A stretch of DNA of 64,000 nucleotides, taken from Torreya grandis (taxonomy: Eukaryota; Streptophyta; Pinopsida; Cupressales; Taxaceae). Below the pieces are notes generated by a model. The model was not told the origin of the DNA. It did not search any database and saw only the letters and a list, made by a program, of their open reading frames with translations. The translations under genes and the position numbers were made by a program. The stretch is from NCBI GenBank assembly GCA_037957365.1, contig JARHVA010008422.1, positions 202,501-266,500 of the forward strand, given 5' to 3'. Positions 27,859 through 41,646 of the stretch are shown here, one piece after another. The first letter of the stretch is position 1. The number at the start of each line of letters is the position of its first letter.

Positions 27859-29330
27859 ATGCCAAAGGTGACCAATAGGTTTTTGACTAAAGGTGTAACC
27901 TTTGAGTTTGTGGAAATACCTCCATATTCCACCAAAAGGTATAAATTTGTAAGCACTCATTCTTATAAAATATATTTTGTGTTTAAAGCTTCTAAGTTTG
28001 TGTTACATTCCATTCCCAACATCCATAGTGATCATTATAAAATGTCTATAAGATAACCTTTTGTACCTTTCATTGGGGCATCTCCCTTGCATCTTGCCTA
28101 ATATGATCAGATTCTAGAGTTACCCTTAAAAGTGTCCCATATTTTAGTGGATATGGTCCTATTATTTCCATTGGGCACATTTGGAATATATAAAACTTTT
28201 TTAATATCCATAATATCACGCAATAAAATGTAGCTATTAGGTTTTTGGCCTTATCTTTTAAAGGAAAAGTTTTGGATTGGTATGGAACCCTACTTGTAAA
28301 CTCTATTGGCTCATGGGATGAGTTGGGGACCCTATTGACTAATAGGTTTGGGGAAAAGAGTGATAACTTATCTATAGCTAAGAAATTGACCATAATAAAG
28401 AGGGTACCACATGAATTAATGTAATATTTTAATACTAGGTTCCAAAAAACTTGGGATAGAATCCCAATTCTTATGAGGCCAACCACAAACTATGCATTTT
28501 TGTACTACTTGAAAGATTGAATAGTGACATTGCCATGATGATTCAATCTATGAGTGGAAAAACATTTCATATTACCTATGAAATAGCCATAAATTCTAAG
28601 AATTATCTTTTCCAAGTGGGAAAGATAGCTCTTAGACCTCCAATGCCACTATTCCCTGATTTTCATTCTCCCAGTTAAAGTGCATTACCCACTTTAGCTC
28701 CTTTGCTTGGTCAAGAAAAATCTGTCATTGCCCCTACCAATGAAATTAATGAATTTATAATCCTAATTAAAAGTGTTACAAATGAGTTATTTTCCATCAA
28801 AATATAACAATTTCAAGGTTATGGACCATATCAATCCTATAATTAGTTTGGATAAACAAACATACCTCCTTTTCAAGGCAATAATTAGGGACAAGGGCAA
28901 ATTACCCATGTCAAGCCTTATCAAAGATATAATCCTAATGTTCCTTCATCCTCAAAATCCCTTGACCCCACTTAGAAAAATTCGGTCCAAGAATAACCTA
29001 ACTACCCATCTTTTTAACATGGTCAAGAACAAGTTGCTTATGTAAATGAAATGCACAATCAAGGTATGGTAATGTAAGGTAGTCAATATTTACAAGCTTC
29101 AAATATTGAAGTATCCATGCAAGGTAGGGTGGAAAATGGACAACCTCAGACTGATGATACCCTTTTAAATCATTTGGAGGGTGAATTTTGTGTCATTAAT
29201 TACTTGATAAATACAAGCAATCATAATACTAGTGTTGCCTCTAATACTAGGTCCAAAAGGAGGGTTGTTGATGAATCTCAAAGAGACAATTAAGGACTTG
29301 TTATCACTTATAAATCATCTCATATGTTAA
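27859..29330 (+). pseudogene. Element B gag remnant
   Basis: A first open piece is at 27859-28056. The gag core follows in another frame at about 28225-28500: FLAFSFKGKVLDWYGTLL, SIGSWDELGTLLTNRFGEKS, then FNTRFQKTWDRIPILMRPTT, matching the gag of element E. A further piece at 28700-29045 is Pro/Lys-rich. The last part near 29190-29280 reads EFCVINYLINTSNHN, close to the gag-protease junction in this lineage. No zinc knuckle was seen. It would form the virus-like particle; at least six frame breaks or stops disable it. Confidence 0.8.
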
Positions 29331-29559
29331 TTGGGTCAAAAATAGCTCCTAAATTGTAATAAAATTATAGTATTCCAAATTTTAGGCCAGCTACTACAAC
29401 TCTACCTACACATGTTACATCATAAAGAGCTAATGTTCATAAAGAGAACCCCAAGGTGAGTAATCCTTCCATCAATGTGGTGGACTAGATGAAGAAGTTT
29501 CATATGAATATTTCATTTTGGTATTCTATAACATTACTATGGTAGAAATATATACTTCA

Positions 29560-30110
29560 AAAATAATTACATGGATTTGGGTAAATAGGCTGGCCTATCT
29601 AGAAATGATAATGTGGTTTTGGTCAATGGAACTCAATCCATGAATGGTCAAGTGAAGAAAGATGAGAAGACTCCTCTTTTTTATATATATCTAATTATTT
29701 CTGATTTCTTGGTTCATAATTGAATCATATATAGTGGATCAAGCACATCAATTATGCCCAAATGTATAACACATAAGCTAGGGCTAAAGTATGAGCTAAT
29801 GACAAAGAGTTTTTAAATTGGATAAATCACCAGCCAAGACCTTAGGGATAATGAAAGGTTTAAATTTGACCCTTCATTCTTGTCCTAATTTTTCAATTTC
29901 ACATGATGTGGTAGTAGTATATTTACCTCCCTATTTTTATCTTTTCTTGTCAAGGGACTTTACATCCAAGATAAGTGGATATTTGGAAACCAATTGGTCC
30001 TACATGGTGTTTAGAACAAAATATGGCACTAAGGTGAAGATTAATTTAGAACATATTCATAGACATAACTTTAAACCATACTAACCTAAGGTATGAAATG
30101 TTAACTATGA
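29560..30110 (+). pseudogene. Element B aspartic protease remnant
   Basis: The protease matures the polyprotein. The active-site region near 29680-29760 reads YSGSSTSIMPK where D-S-G is expected, so the catalytic Asp codon has become TAT. The downstream flap-like segment is open at 29818-30084 (YLPPYFYLFLSRDFTSKISG, then TNWSYMVFRTKYGTKVKI) and is homologous to element E 21939-21800. Loss of the Asp plus several stops make it inactive. Confidence 0.75.
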
Positions 30111-30260
30111 TATTATTGATGAAGAAGAGATTCATATTGACTAATCTCCATCATCTTCCCTTGAAGGAGTTTCTAATTTGTTCCTAGATGAGTGGGGAGA
30201 TGACAACTATAAGCATGATCCTTATAAGTTTTTTAAAGAATATAGATTATATTATATACA

Positions 30261-30740
30261 TTAGAATGACTCTTTCATGCCTAATTTTATGAATCTAAGT
30301 GAGGATGTAAATGGCTTGTGGCAGGTCTTCTTTGATGCATCTAAAAGTAAGATGGGGGCAGGTGGTGGAGCTATGTTGGTTTCACCTTCAAAGGAAAGGT
30401 ATTTTTCAACCTTAATATTTAAATTCTCATGCACTTTTAATTTGGTATAGTATGAGGTCCTTACCCATGGCCTTGAATGGTCAAGGAAAAGAGGTGTCAA
30501 GGAATTGCAAGTGTTTGGTGATAGTGAACTTGTCATGAATCAAGTTAGAGGGTAGAATTTGACTAAGAACTCCTTGCTCAAATCCTATAAGCATAGAGTT
30601 TGGGACCTTGTAGAATATTTCATGGCTTTTAACATCAGATATATTCTAAAAGAAGATAATAATAATGATGATAGGTTGGAATCTATTTTCACTCAATTTG
30701 ATTTTCTAAAGGGTATAAAGGAAGACAAAAACTAGCCCCA
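30261..30740 (+). pseudogene. Additional RNase H (archaeal-type) upstream of RT in element B
   Basis: In one plus frame the chain reads WQVFFDASKSKMGAGGGAML, then YEVLTHGLEWSRKRGVKELQ, then VFGDSELVMNQVRG, and ends FNIRYILKEDNNNDD. This is the RNase H fold in order: first Asp (FFDAS), Glu (YEVLTHGL), second Asp (GDSELV) and a C-terminal Asp. The GDS-LV-x2-Q signature is that of the archaeal-type RNase H acquired by Tat elements. It precedes RT, whereas a second, ordinary RNase H follows RT at 32000-32460. Only two in-frame stops occur, both at former Gln positions, and all acidic residues remain visible. Confidence 0.8.
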
Positions 30741-31079
30741 TCTAAAGGTGAATGTGAAACCATCCATACCAAATAATGTCACAAATTGGTAGGTATTTGA
30801 TAGTGACCAAAAAATATCACTTTTTATATAGTAATAGGTTGAGTTTTCTTCCAAGAATTAGTGTAAACTATAGCATCAATATGGAGGGCAGATTATCCAA
30901 CTGAAGTCTAACAAGCTTCCTAAAGGCCTAGTGACACTTGAAAGCATATTTAATGAGGATGACCAGATCAATAAGGAAAAGGTAGGTATGTCTAATAATA
31001 AAGATAAATATGAAAGGATATAAATATTTAAATACAAGCTACTTGCACTTGGGAAGGTATGCACTAGTCAAGGGAGGCA

Positions 31080-32000
31080 TGATTTCATTGAACTATGCAA
31101 GGAGTTTAGTGATATTTTTGCATGGGAGTATAGTGATTTGAAGATTTTTGACCCAATATTGGCTCAACACACCATAGATATAGATGAAAAATCCAAAACC
31201 ATTAAGCAAATACAAAGGCCAATCAATCCCACTATTGAGGCTCTCATGAGGAAAGAACTCACCAAACTGATTGAGTCCAAAATCATCTTTCCCATCAAGC
31301 ATTCTTCTTTACTAGCTAATTTAGTCCTTGTTAGAATGAATAATGGGGAGATCAGGTTGTGTGTGGATTTTAGGGACTCAATATAGTGTCTTTTAGAGAT
31401 CATTATCCCCTCCCTTTTGTGGAGCAAATTATGCAAGTGGTGGTAGGTAGTGAGAGGTTTTCCCTCCTAGATGGTTATTTTGGGTACAATCAAATTTTGG
31501 TGAAAGAAAGTGACCAATACAAGACAACCTTCACCACCAAATAGGGCACATATTACTATAGGAATATTCCATTTGTATTTTCAAATTTTTGAGCTACTTT
31601 TCAATGTGCAATGGATATGACTTTCCAAGGACTAATCAATGACATTATATTGGTATATCTTGATGATGTGACAGTTTTCTCCAAGGAAGCAAAAGATGAT
31701 TTGAATCACCTAAGGCATATTTTTTAGAGATTTAGAGAGTTTGGTATCTCTCTAAACCCAAATAAGTGTGTTTTATAATTCATGAAGGTAAAATCTTAGG
31801 CCACATTATTTCTAAAAAAGGTCTATCTATTGATCCTAAAAGGGTAAGTGCCATCTTGGCATTATCTTTGCCTAAACATAAGAAGGGTATACAAAGCTTC
31901 TTTGGTAAGATAAATTTCATTAAGAGGTTTATTCCTAATTCTAATAACCTGGTCAATCCCTTGACCTCACTATAAAATAAGGATGAGATATTCACTTGGA
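31080..32000 (+). pseudogene. Element B reverse transcriptase remnant
   Basis: The open piece 31138-31386 includes LAQHTIDIDEKSKTIKQIQR, LTKLIESKIIFPIKHS and IRLCVDFRD. After a frame change it continues DHYPLPFVEQIMQVVVGSER, FSLLDGYFGYNQI, then the catalytic LVYLDDVTVFSK at about 31650-31685, with both Asp residues kept. The next piece, 31766-31975, reads GHIISKKGLSIDPKRV and FFGKINFIKRFIPN, the standard RT thumb/connection region. YLDD is characteristic of Tat-like elements. One frameshift and several stops at Gln/Arg/Trp positions break the frame. Confidence 0.9.
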
Positions 32001-32460
32001 CAAGAAGGAGGAAAGAAAGTTTTGAAGAAATAATGCAAGCCATTGCCCAAGCTCATATTTTTGCAAGTCCAAACTTATCCAAAGACATCAATTTGTACAC
32101 TTTTGGGAATGAAGATTTAATTTATGAAATTATTACCCAAGAAAATGATGAGGATTTAGAACAACCTATTACCTTTTTTAGCCAAGGTTTAGAAGGCTAT
32201 GAAACAAGATACACATATGTTGAGAAATAAGTGCTTTTAGTCATAAGGAGTTTAAAGAAATTTAGGCATATGTTATCTAATAACAAGATTAAAATTTTTG
32301 TGCCTCATATTAGTGTGAAATACATTATATTAAGAAGATATTTTAATGATAAAATGGTAGGTTAGATCACCAAAGTGATGTAATATGATGTGGAGATCAA
32401 AATAACCAAGCTAGTGAAGGGAAAATGACTATGTGAACATCTTGATTAATATTTAAAAGA
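32000..32460 (+). pseudogene. Second, ordinary RNase H remnant of element B
   Basis: The frame 32033-32230 reads MQAIAQAHIFASPNLSKDIN and LYTFGNEDLIYEIITQE where the first catalytic Asp would be, then QPITFFSQGLEGYETRYTYV. This is the usual Ty3/gypsy RNase H joined to RT. After the stop at 32230 it continues LLVIRSLKKFRHMLSNNKIK. The first catalytic Asp appears lost. Together with the archaeal-type domain at 30261, element B thus carries two RNase H domains. Confidence 0.78.
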
Positions 32461-32668
32461 TAAAATGTATGTTTTTTTGACACTCCATGATGAACATATA
32501 ATATTTATAACTTCAAAAATGAGGATTTTGACATAGGACATGATATATTTCCTTCAAACTGGTGAGTGTCCATCAGGTCTTGATAGGGCCAAGAGAGGGT
32601 ACTTTAGGCTGCAATCCATTCCTTATGTACTTGTTGATGGAGTGATATTTATAAATTAATTTTCATGT

Positions 32669-33765
32669 GTGATTTTGAGGTGTATTGATTTGGATTATAT
32701 TTTAAAAGTTTTTCATGAGTTTCTTGATCAACCAGTTGGTGGTCACTTTGTTCTAAGAACCATAGTTGCTAAGATTATGAGGGCTGGTTACTTTTGGCTT
32801 AGATTGTTTAAGGAAACTCACACTTGGGTAAGGAAGTGCCAAAAGTGTGCTCTTTTTTATGGCAAAAAAAAATCTAACTTCCTTACCTCTTCATCTAATC
32901 TAGTTTGATCAACCCTTTATGCAATGGGGTTTGGATTTCATAGGTCTGATCAATCCTCCTTCTAGTGCTAGTCACAAGTGGGTGTTGATAGCCATTGATT
33001 ATTTTACAAGATTGGTGGAGGATATATCTCTTAAGGAGGTAAATTAAAAATCATTCCTATACTTATATGAAGGTATAGTAACTAGGTTTGGAGCTCCTTC
33101 AACAATCATTTTAGATAATTCATTAGCCTGTTTAGAGACAAAGACAAGTGAATGGGCTTTGAATCATGGCATCTATCTTAGCACCTCCTCCAACTACTAT
33201 CCCAAAAGGAATGGACTAGATAAGTCCACAAATAACAAATTAATCAAGATCATTAAGAGAACAATGGAGGAAAATAAAAGGATTTGGCATACCAAGTTGA
33301 AGATAGCCCTTTGAACTGATACCCCAAAGAGAGAAATTGGGAATTCACCATATATACTTATCTATGGAAGGGAATCCAGACTTCATATCTCACTCAAGTT
33401 ACCAAATTTAGATCTCACCTATCAATGAAAATTGATGGAGAATGAGAGCATGGAAGTTAGATTATGTGAGTTGATGGAGCTTGAAGAGACAAGAGATCAA
33501 GTTATGCACACCATGACCACTCAATAATAACAAACAAAGAAGTATTTTGACAATAAGTCCATGCCAAGGAGTTTTAGAGGAGACATTTTCCTAAAATGGG
33601 ATGAAGATAGGGCCAAACTTGGAAGGCACACAAATTTTGATGATTTTTGGAGTGGCCCATATGTGATCACACAGTGCAAATAACACAATGCTTTCCAACT
33701 CTCAAAGTTGGATGGAGATGAGCTACATATCCTAGTCAATGGGATATATCTAAATAATTGTTACT
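32669..33765 (+). pseudogene. Element B integrase remnant
   Basis: The zinc-binding region lies in 32669-32908: KVFHEFLDQPVGGHF ... WVRKCQKCALF (HHCC). After a frame change the core reads MGFGFHRS/GLDFIGL, AIDYFTRLVEDISL (first Asp), FGAPSTIILDNS (second Asp, near 33110) and TSSNYYPKRNGLDKSTNN near 33190-33240. The catalytic Glu, normally in 'GLAESxN', is Lys, a G-to-A change. The C-terminal part reads RGDIFLKWDEDRAKLGRH and FWSGPYVI, the GPF/Y module. No chromodomain follows, which fits Tat. Confidence 0.88.
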
Positions 33766-33779
33766 AAAGTTATCTTTTC

Positions 33780-34031
33780 TTTTGTACATAGTTTCCTATT
33801 TTCCTTATTTTCCCTAAGTGTTTAAGCACATGTTTGAGTTTGTCTATGTCTTATTTTGTGTTGTCTTTTCTTTGTCTTTGTATTATTATGTGGTGTGTTT
33901 CCTTGTGTTTTGTGTTGGAATAATCCTTGTTAGTCATCTTCAAGAATCCATTGACTCCATTAGCCCTAATTTGGATAAGGTTATTGGTTTGGTTAGTATA
34001 GAAATCATACTACCCTTATGAGTCACCAATT
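33780..34031 (+). other. 3' untranslated region of element B with conserved pre-LTR motif
   Basis: It is T-rich and no coding motif continues after integrase. CATACTACCCTTATGA at 34006-34021 lies ten bases before the LTR and is shared with element E (20548-20533 on the minus strand). No purine-rich tract adjoins the LTR. Confidence 0.6.
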
Positions 34032-35891
34032 TGTTGACCAAATTTTGGCCCTTCAGGCCAAAATTGGGCACTCCTATTTACAAAAATTCATTTAAGTATA
34101 TATCTTTGGCCAGGTCCAATACTTAGCTTTTCTTCAGATGAAGTGTTCTTTAATCCCATAATAAATGTACAAGTCTATTGCTTTTGAAAAGTTCATTTTT
34201 GTTCTTCACTAAGCCTTTTCTAAATTCTTTCAAGTTTTTGTTCTAAGCCTTTGTCAAATTCTTTCAGACTTTTTCTCTAAAGCTTTTTCCTTAAGTGTAC
34301 TTATTTTAGACTTTTCATTTGGCCAAGTAATGAATTATTTTGGAAAATTTGTTTGAGACAAATCTCTTGAAGATAAAGTGCTGAACTCCTTTAGACAAAT
34401 TGTCTGTGCAAATTTTTTGAAGGTACTTTGCAAATTTTTTAAAAGATATCTTTCAAGACAAAAAGGACACTTTCAATTTTTTTGAAGGGAATTCTAGTTT
34501 TTCTAAGATTCATTTCCAAAGGCCAAAAGGTATTTTTAAAAAATTCTAAAGGGCATTTTAACTTTATCAAAGGGACATTTTTAAAAAGTCCAAAAGATTG
34601 TTTTCACAGGAAGGCAGACCATTTTAAAAAATCTAAAGGGTATTTTTTCCTTTTGAAAGGTCATTTTCAAAATCCAAATGACACTTACAAATTTTTTAAA
34701 TGGGTCTTTTCAAATTAATGAAGCGACATTTGAATAAATTTGAAAGGGTCATTTTAAAGCTGAAGGTCCATTCCAAGAAACTTGAAGGAATATGTCAAAG
34801 GGCCAAACAAAAAGTTGGAAGTATAGAATTCTTTTAGAAAACTTATCTGATACAAAGGAAACAAAAGGGCCAAGATAAAAAGTTCAAAGAAAATTCTTGA
34901 AGGAGTGATGGCCCATAAAACATCAATTTTAGACTATAAAAACTAGTCATTAGAGTTTAAAAGAAAAGGCTCAATGGGAACCTAAAGGTAAAGATAAGAG
35001 ATAACAAATGGCAAAATGTAACTGAGGATTTGGTTTAGTTGTAACAAATGCAACTAATATATTTGGTTTAGTTGTAGCTCATTGTAAATGATTCATTTAG
35101 TGACATGGCATAGCTCACCCACTTATATCCCATGCAAATGCAATTGATTCTTTTAAGATGACACATGTCCAAGTGACCCTTGGACTTTTTTTGATTGATC
35201 TACCTCTCAATGCTATATATATGCATTTTATTGGCTCATTTCATATCCTCCATTGGTTATTGGAAAATTTCTAGCCAAATTTGTACTTTCTAAACTCTTA
35301 AATAAATATACAAGTGATTTTTCCATTCACACATTGTACTAATGAGTATAGGTTTGAATCTTGTTGACAATGACTAGTGAAAGAGTTACTTTTCTAGCAT
35401 GTCAATCTATGGACACTTACCAACGTACAAAAGGGTTGTTGTTAGAGTTATCTATTAGTATTATTTACTAAGTGTATAAGTGTTTTAGAAGTGTTATATG
35501 TTTAATGTCTTCATGGAATAATCCGTCACCATTTTAAGTGTCAAGTACCTTCTTGAATCTAACTTATGAAATACTAATGCAACAATGCCTTTTTGTTGTG
35601 AGTTTATGTGAAGCATCCTTGTTTAATTTTAAGTAGTGGATTTTTAGTCAAATAGGAGGATAATACATATTGGTGCATCACCATTTTGTTCTTATTTATT
35701 TTCCTTTACCCTTCTCATATATAATTGATAGACTAGAGAAATCTTTAAAGGTGTATCAAGGTGAGCTAGCCCATAATCTAGAGATTCATCTCAAAAAAAT
35801 TATCACTCACAAAAAGAGAGATTATTCCATTTTGTTGCTTGGATGAATATATTTGAGCATCTCCTCAAGGGTGAAAATCTAAGTGTCAAAA
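34032..35891 (+). repeat. 3' LTR of element B
   Basis: It opens TGTTGACCAAATTTTGGCC and closes GTCAAAA, and aligns with 25911-27701 in order. A TATA box at 35214-35221 matches that of the 5' LTR. It is 1860 bases against 1791 in the 5' copy; the difference is mainly an extra block near 34075-34125. Confidence 0.9.
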
Positions 35892-37785
35892 ATATGAATT
35901 TGAGATATTTCTACTTTGACTTATCACTATCAGGGTTTTAGATGGATTTAAGACCTATTTAGGGTCTTAATGATTGTTCATAAAGAATAGATCATTTATT
36001 GACCTACTTACACTTCTAAAACCTTATTTATTTACCTCCTCAACTATCCAAAATGGATTATATTTCCATGCAAAGTGTGAGCTATGGTATGAACATCTAA
36101 AATTACTCTTCATGTGCATGCTTAGTGTTTCTTGAGTGTGAGATAGGTCAACTTTGAGTTTTAGGTATCAAAACTTCATATAACTATTGGGAGGGGTTTA
36201 TAAACCTATAAAATGTCCCACCACATGATTATACATGCTTTATTATTCCTTATTACCCAACTATATGATCATAGTATACTGGTTAGGGTACTTAGGGTTA
36301 TGAATCTATCTCCTTCTTTCTAGCCCTTAAGGACATTTGGATGGAAACTAAGGTGTGTGGCCACCTAATAATGTGTGAGGCATATTAAATAAATTTTAAA
36401 TAGTTCCAAAACCCTCCATGGGGTTTGTCATAGTTTTTTAATGATTTGAGACCAAATGGACTCACTTAGTCTCCAGACTACCCCTTGCCAATGAAGTGGG
36501 CCAAGGTTGAGACAAAATAATGACTATGTCCATTATTTATGTGACATAAATGAGACAATGGATGTATTATTCAAGTCATTCCCACCATTTTTACCAATTA
36601 TCAACATGTGGTTATGCCAATAAAACCCTCAAATCTTCAATTTCCCTCATAGCTAGACTTTAGGCCTATGATTGTGCATGTTTTAGGCTTCATCAGGTCT
36701 TAAACTATATTTTGATCTTCCTCTATCTATCATCAAGTTTTATTAGTTATATGGGATCTACATTAAACTATATATCATCTCAAATGACCTATTTCAAACC
36801 TATTTATAGTCTATAAGCTTTCTTCAATCAATTAAATCCCTCAAAGAGCAAGCAAACCTATATGTGAAGAGTTGGAATTTAGTTTGGTCAAGCTTTCCCA
36901 TGTTTATTTTTGGTGTCAGAATGAATTTATGACTTATGTATCCTATTTTAGGTGGACATTAGATCATCTCAAACATCTCTAAACTTTGATTTAGGATTAG
37001 AACTAGCTTAGACTTAGTTCTTATAGCCTATAGGTGTTCTTTAGGGTAATGATTATATCTTGTGTTTAGACCTTGCTCTCACATCATCAAGTTCCTCACT
37101 AGTCTAGGAAGTTATTTGTAATATAAATTGGGTCCAAAAATTTCTTATACACCTACTCTACTCTTCCTTCAAATATAAGCATAGTTTGTATTTAGAGTAA
37201 CCTATAGGTGCTCCTTTTTTACTATGTATAAGGTATCTTAACTATGTCATATGTTTTAGACCTCACCATTCACATCCTAACCTTATTAATTCTTTTAAAC
37301 TTGATTGAGGTATATAATTAGGTTCAAAATCCCTTAAAACATATTTCAATACCTATGTCAACACTTCAAACCACTTGTCATTAATCATTTGTACATAGTA
37401 TTATATAGACTTGTAAGCAGTCAACATAATTTCTAGGAGTCTCTTGATTGCTTAAGTGGTATAGGATATCCTCTAAGGACTATATAAATATCTAAAGACA
37501 ATTATTTTAGGATTATATCCATGTTTGAGACATTATAATTTTGATTAGGTGTTCATCTTAGTCCAAAATGTGGACCTACAAGCCTAGGGCTTGTAGGTCA
37601 CTTTTTTACTATTTAGTGTTATATAAAGAGACATATTTCCTAATTTCCTTAGTTATATTATATTGTCACTTATTTACACACTTATTATCTCTATTACTCC
37701 TTCATTTTATCATAGAGATTAAGACATCTATCAATCCACCTTTTATTAACTTCAACTAGTTTGTACATAGCTATATGCAGTCAAC

Positions 37786-37787
<2 letters not shown>

Positions 37788-37846
<59 letters not shown>
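37788..37846 (+). repeat. (AT)n microsatellite in the right LTR of E
   Basis: About 29 AT units at the place where the other LTR has AC units (18982-19022); flanks are GCAGTCAACAG and GTGTTGAGAATGG. Confidence 0.98.
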
Positions 37847-37848
<2 letters not shown>

Positions 37849-38629
37849 GTGTTGAGAATGGAGATTCTAGTGATTTTTAGCAAATTTTATGATGGTAATG
37901 GGATAGTCAAGACCATGTGAATATATGAAGAGATGTTTCAAGCCTTATCCATGGATCTAAGCATGTTCCAAACACTATTTCAGTCCATACAAGCTTGCAT
38001 ATGAAAGAAACACCTATGATATTCATGGAAGGTGTGCATTTAGACTCCTAACCTCACTTTTCTTCACTTACATGAGTAAAATATCATCTATTAACCTCAC
38101 ACCATGATGAATCACTAGAATTTGAGCCCATAATGACAATAAAACCTCTAGTGGATTATTTAAACACAAACTTATCTCCCAAGAAGAAACACTTGAAGAA
38201 GATAGATAAAAGGCACATCTCAAACAAGAATGATGACTTACATGAAATTGAGTGAGCTCCCATGAGTGACAAAGCACTATAACCATCTGAGAATGACTGC
38301 CATGAAAATGAAATGGGAACTTATAGCAAGATTATCTAAAATACATTGTACACTAAGACATTCTTCTTCCAAATTAAAGTGTCTCATATATTTGAATAAT
38401 GAAACAAAAATTAAAAAGATATCCACAACCTATTAAAACCACCCTCAAAAAAATTTCTCTCCTTCAATTTATGAAGTGGATAAATAGGTGCAAGAATAGA
38501 CCCCTCTCAGATGAATAGGTTATAGTTACCTGATATCACTTTTAGTGATTGTTCATAAAGAATAAGCAATAAATATACAAACCAATGACACTAATTTAAA
38601 TATTACTAAGACCCCTAAAAATGGCCAAG

Positions 38630-38631
<2 letters not shown>

Positions 38632-38721
<90 letters not shown>
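38632..38721 (+). repeat. (TC)n microsatellite in the right LTR of E
   Basis: A pure 90-base CT tract. The matching place in the left LTR (about 19822) is only CTCTCTCTTTCTTGG, so the tract expanded after E inserted. Confidence 0.98.
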
Positions 38722-38723
<2 letters not shown>

Positions 38724-39410
38724 CCCTAGCCTTACCATTCAATACGAATTTGTCTTCCTAAGTTTATGAAGGTATAAATGGAGGATAAAAGGTGTTTGGA
38801 GTGTTAGTTCATCCTAAAACTTGGTCCAAAGCTATAAAATCATATAATGGAGCCAAAGGGACACTTATAAACCATTTTTAATTGAAAATTGATCTTGCAA
38901 GGCTATACAAGTGCTTGTACAGTGTTTTTCTTCCAATATTAGGCATTGAAGTGCATATTCTATCAGAATCTGACTATTACTAAACCTTATCTAACCCTTT
39001 TATAATAGTAGGGACGTTTTGAATCTTCTTTAAATATTTTATCCTTAAGGTGGTATGTCTAACTCTTCTTCATGGGCCAAAATGTGATTTTTTGCAATTA
39101 AGAGTCAAATAAAAGTTAGTGCATGATAATTTAACATTAAATACACCTAAAATAACCTTTTATAATGACCATAGACTATATTAGACCTTTCACCATCACA
39201 AGACCTTGAGATTGACCATAGTAATACATAAGTATACCTAAGACTAGAACTTGGATAATATTAAATGAGGACAAATATGACTACATGGAACTATTCAAGA
39301 CCACTTGAAACTGTGAAAAGACCATTACAAACATTTGACAACCTTATGATGTTTTAACCTATAGGTTGTGACCAATTTTGACTTGGGGTCAAAATTTGGT
39401 CAACATTTGT

Positions 39411-41641
<2,231 letters not shown>

Positions 41642-41646
41642 TGATA

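Larger units (their letters stand above)
25911..35891 (+). mobile_element. Element B: Tat-like Ty3/gypsy element nested in the LTR of E
   Basis: LTRs at 25911-27701 and 34032-35891 flank gag, protease, RNase H, RT, RNase H and integrase in the plus direction. The target duplication ATATG is perfect (25906-25910 and 35892-35896), and the empty site is preserved in the other LTR of E. The full length is about 10 kb. RT with YLDD, the integrase C-terminal 'GPY' module, the additional RNase H and the primer site type place it in the Tat lineage. All frames are broken by stops. Confidence 0.92.
15281..39405 (-). mobile_element. Element E: non-autonomous gag-protease element with 5.2 kb LTRs
   Basis: The left LTR 15281-20521 aligns along its length with 24104-25910 plus 35892-39405, the right LTR split by element B. 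The internal 3.6 kb has gag and protease on the minus strand and no RT, RNase H or integrase. The primer site is at 24083-24099. Minus-strand LTRs start TGTTGACYAAATTTTGACC, close to TGTTGACCAAATTTTGGCC of element B. Flanks are TTTGA (15279-15283, if the LTR opens at 15284) and TTTGT (39406-39410), a possible imperfect target duplication. Confidence 0.85.
35892..39405 (-). repeat. 5' LTR of element E, part 2 (right of nested B)
   Basis: It starts with the second ATATG duplication and continues the alignment with 17140-20521. Parts 1 and 2 together are 5.3 kb, equal to the uninterrupted copy. It carries a TA tract (37788-37846) and a CT tract (38632-38721) absent or different in the other copy. 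Confidence 0.88.

Noticed and set aside
28070..28486. 138-codon minus-strand frame in element B
   Set aside because: It is the antisense shadow of the gag core on the plus strand.
33818..34021. Hydrophobic 67-codon frame after integrase of B as an env-like protein
   Set aside because: It is a T-rich untranslated stretch; the hydrophobicity follows from composition and it ends at the LTR.
38553..38738. Open frame of repeated Arg-Glu on the minus strand
   Set aside because: It is the translation of the TC microsatellite in the LTR of E.
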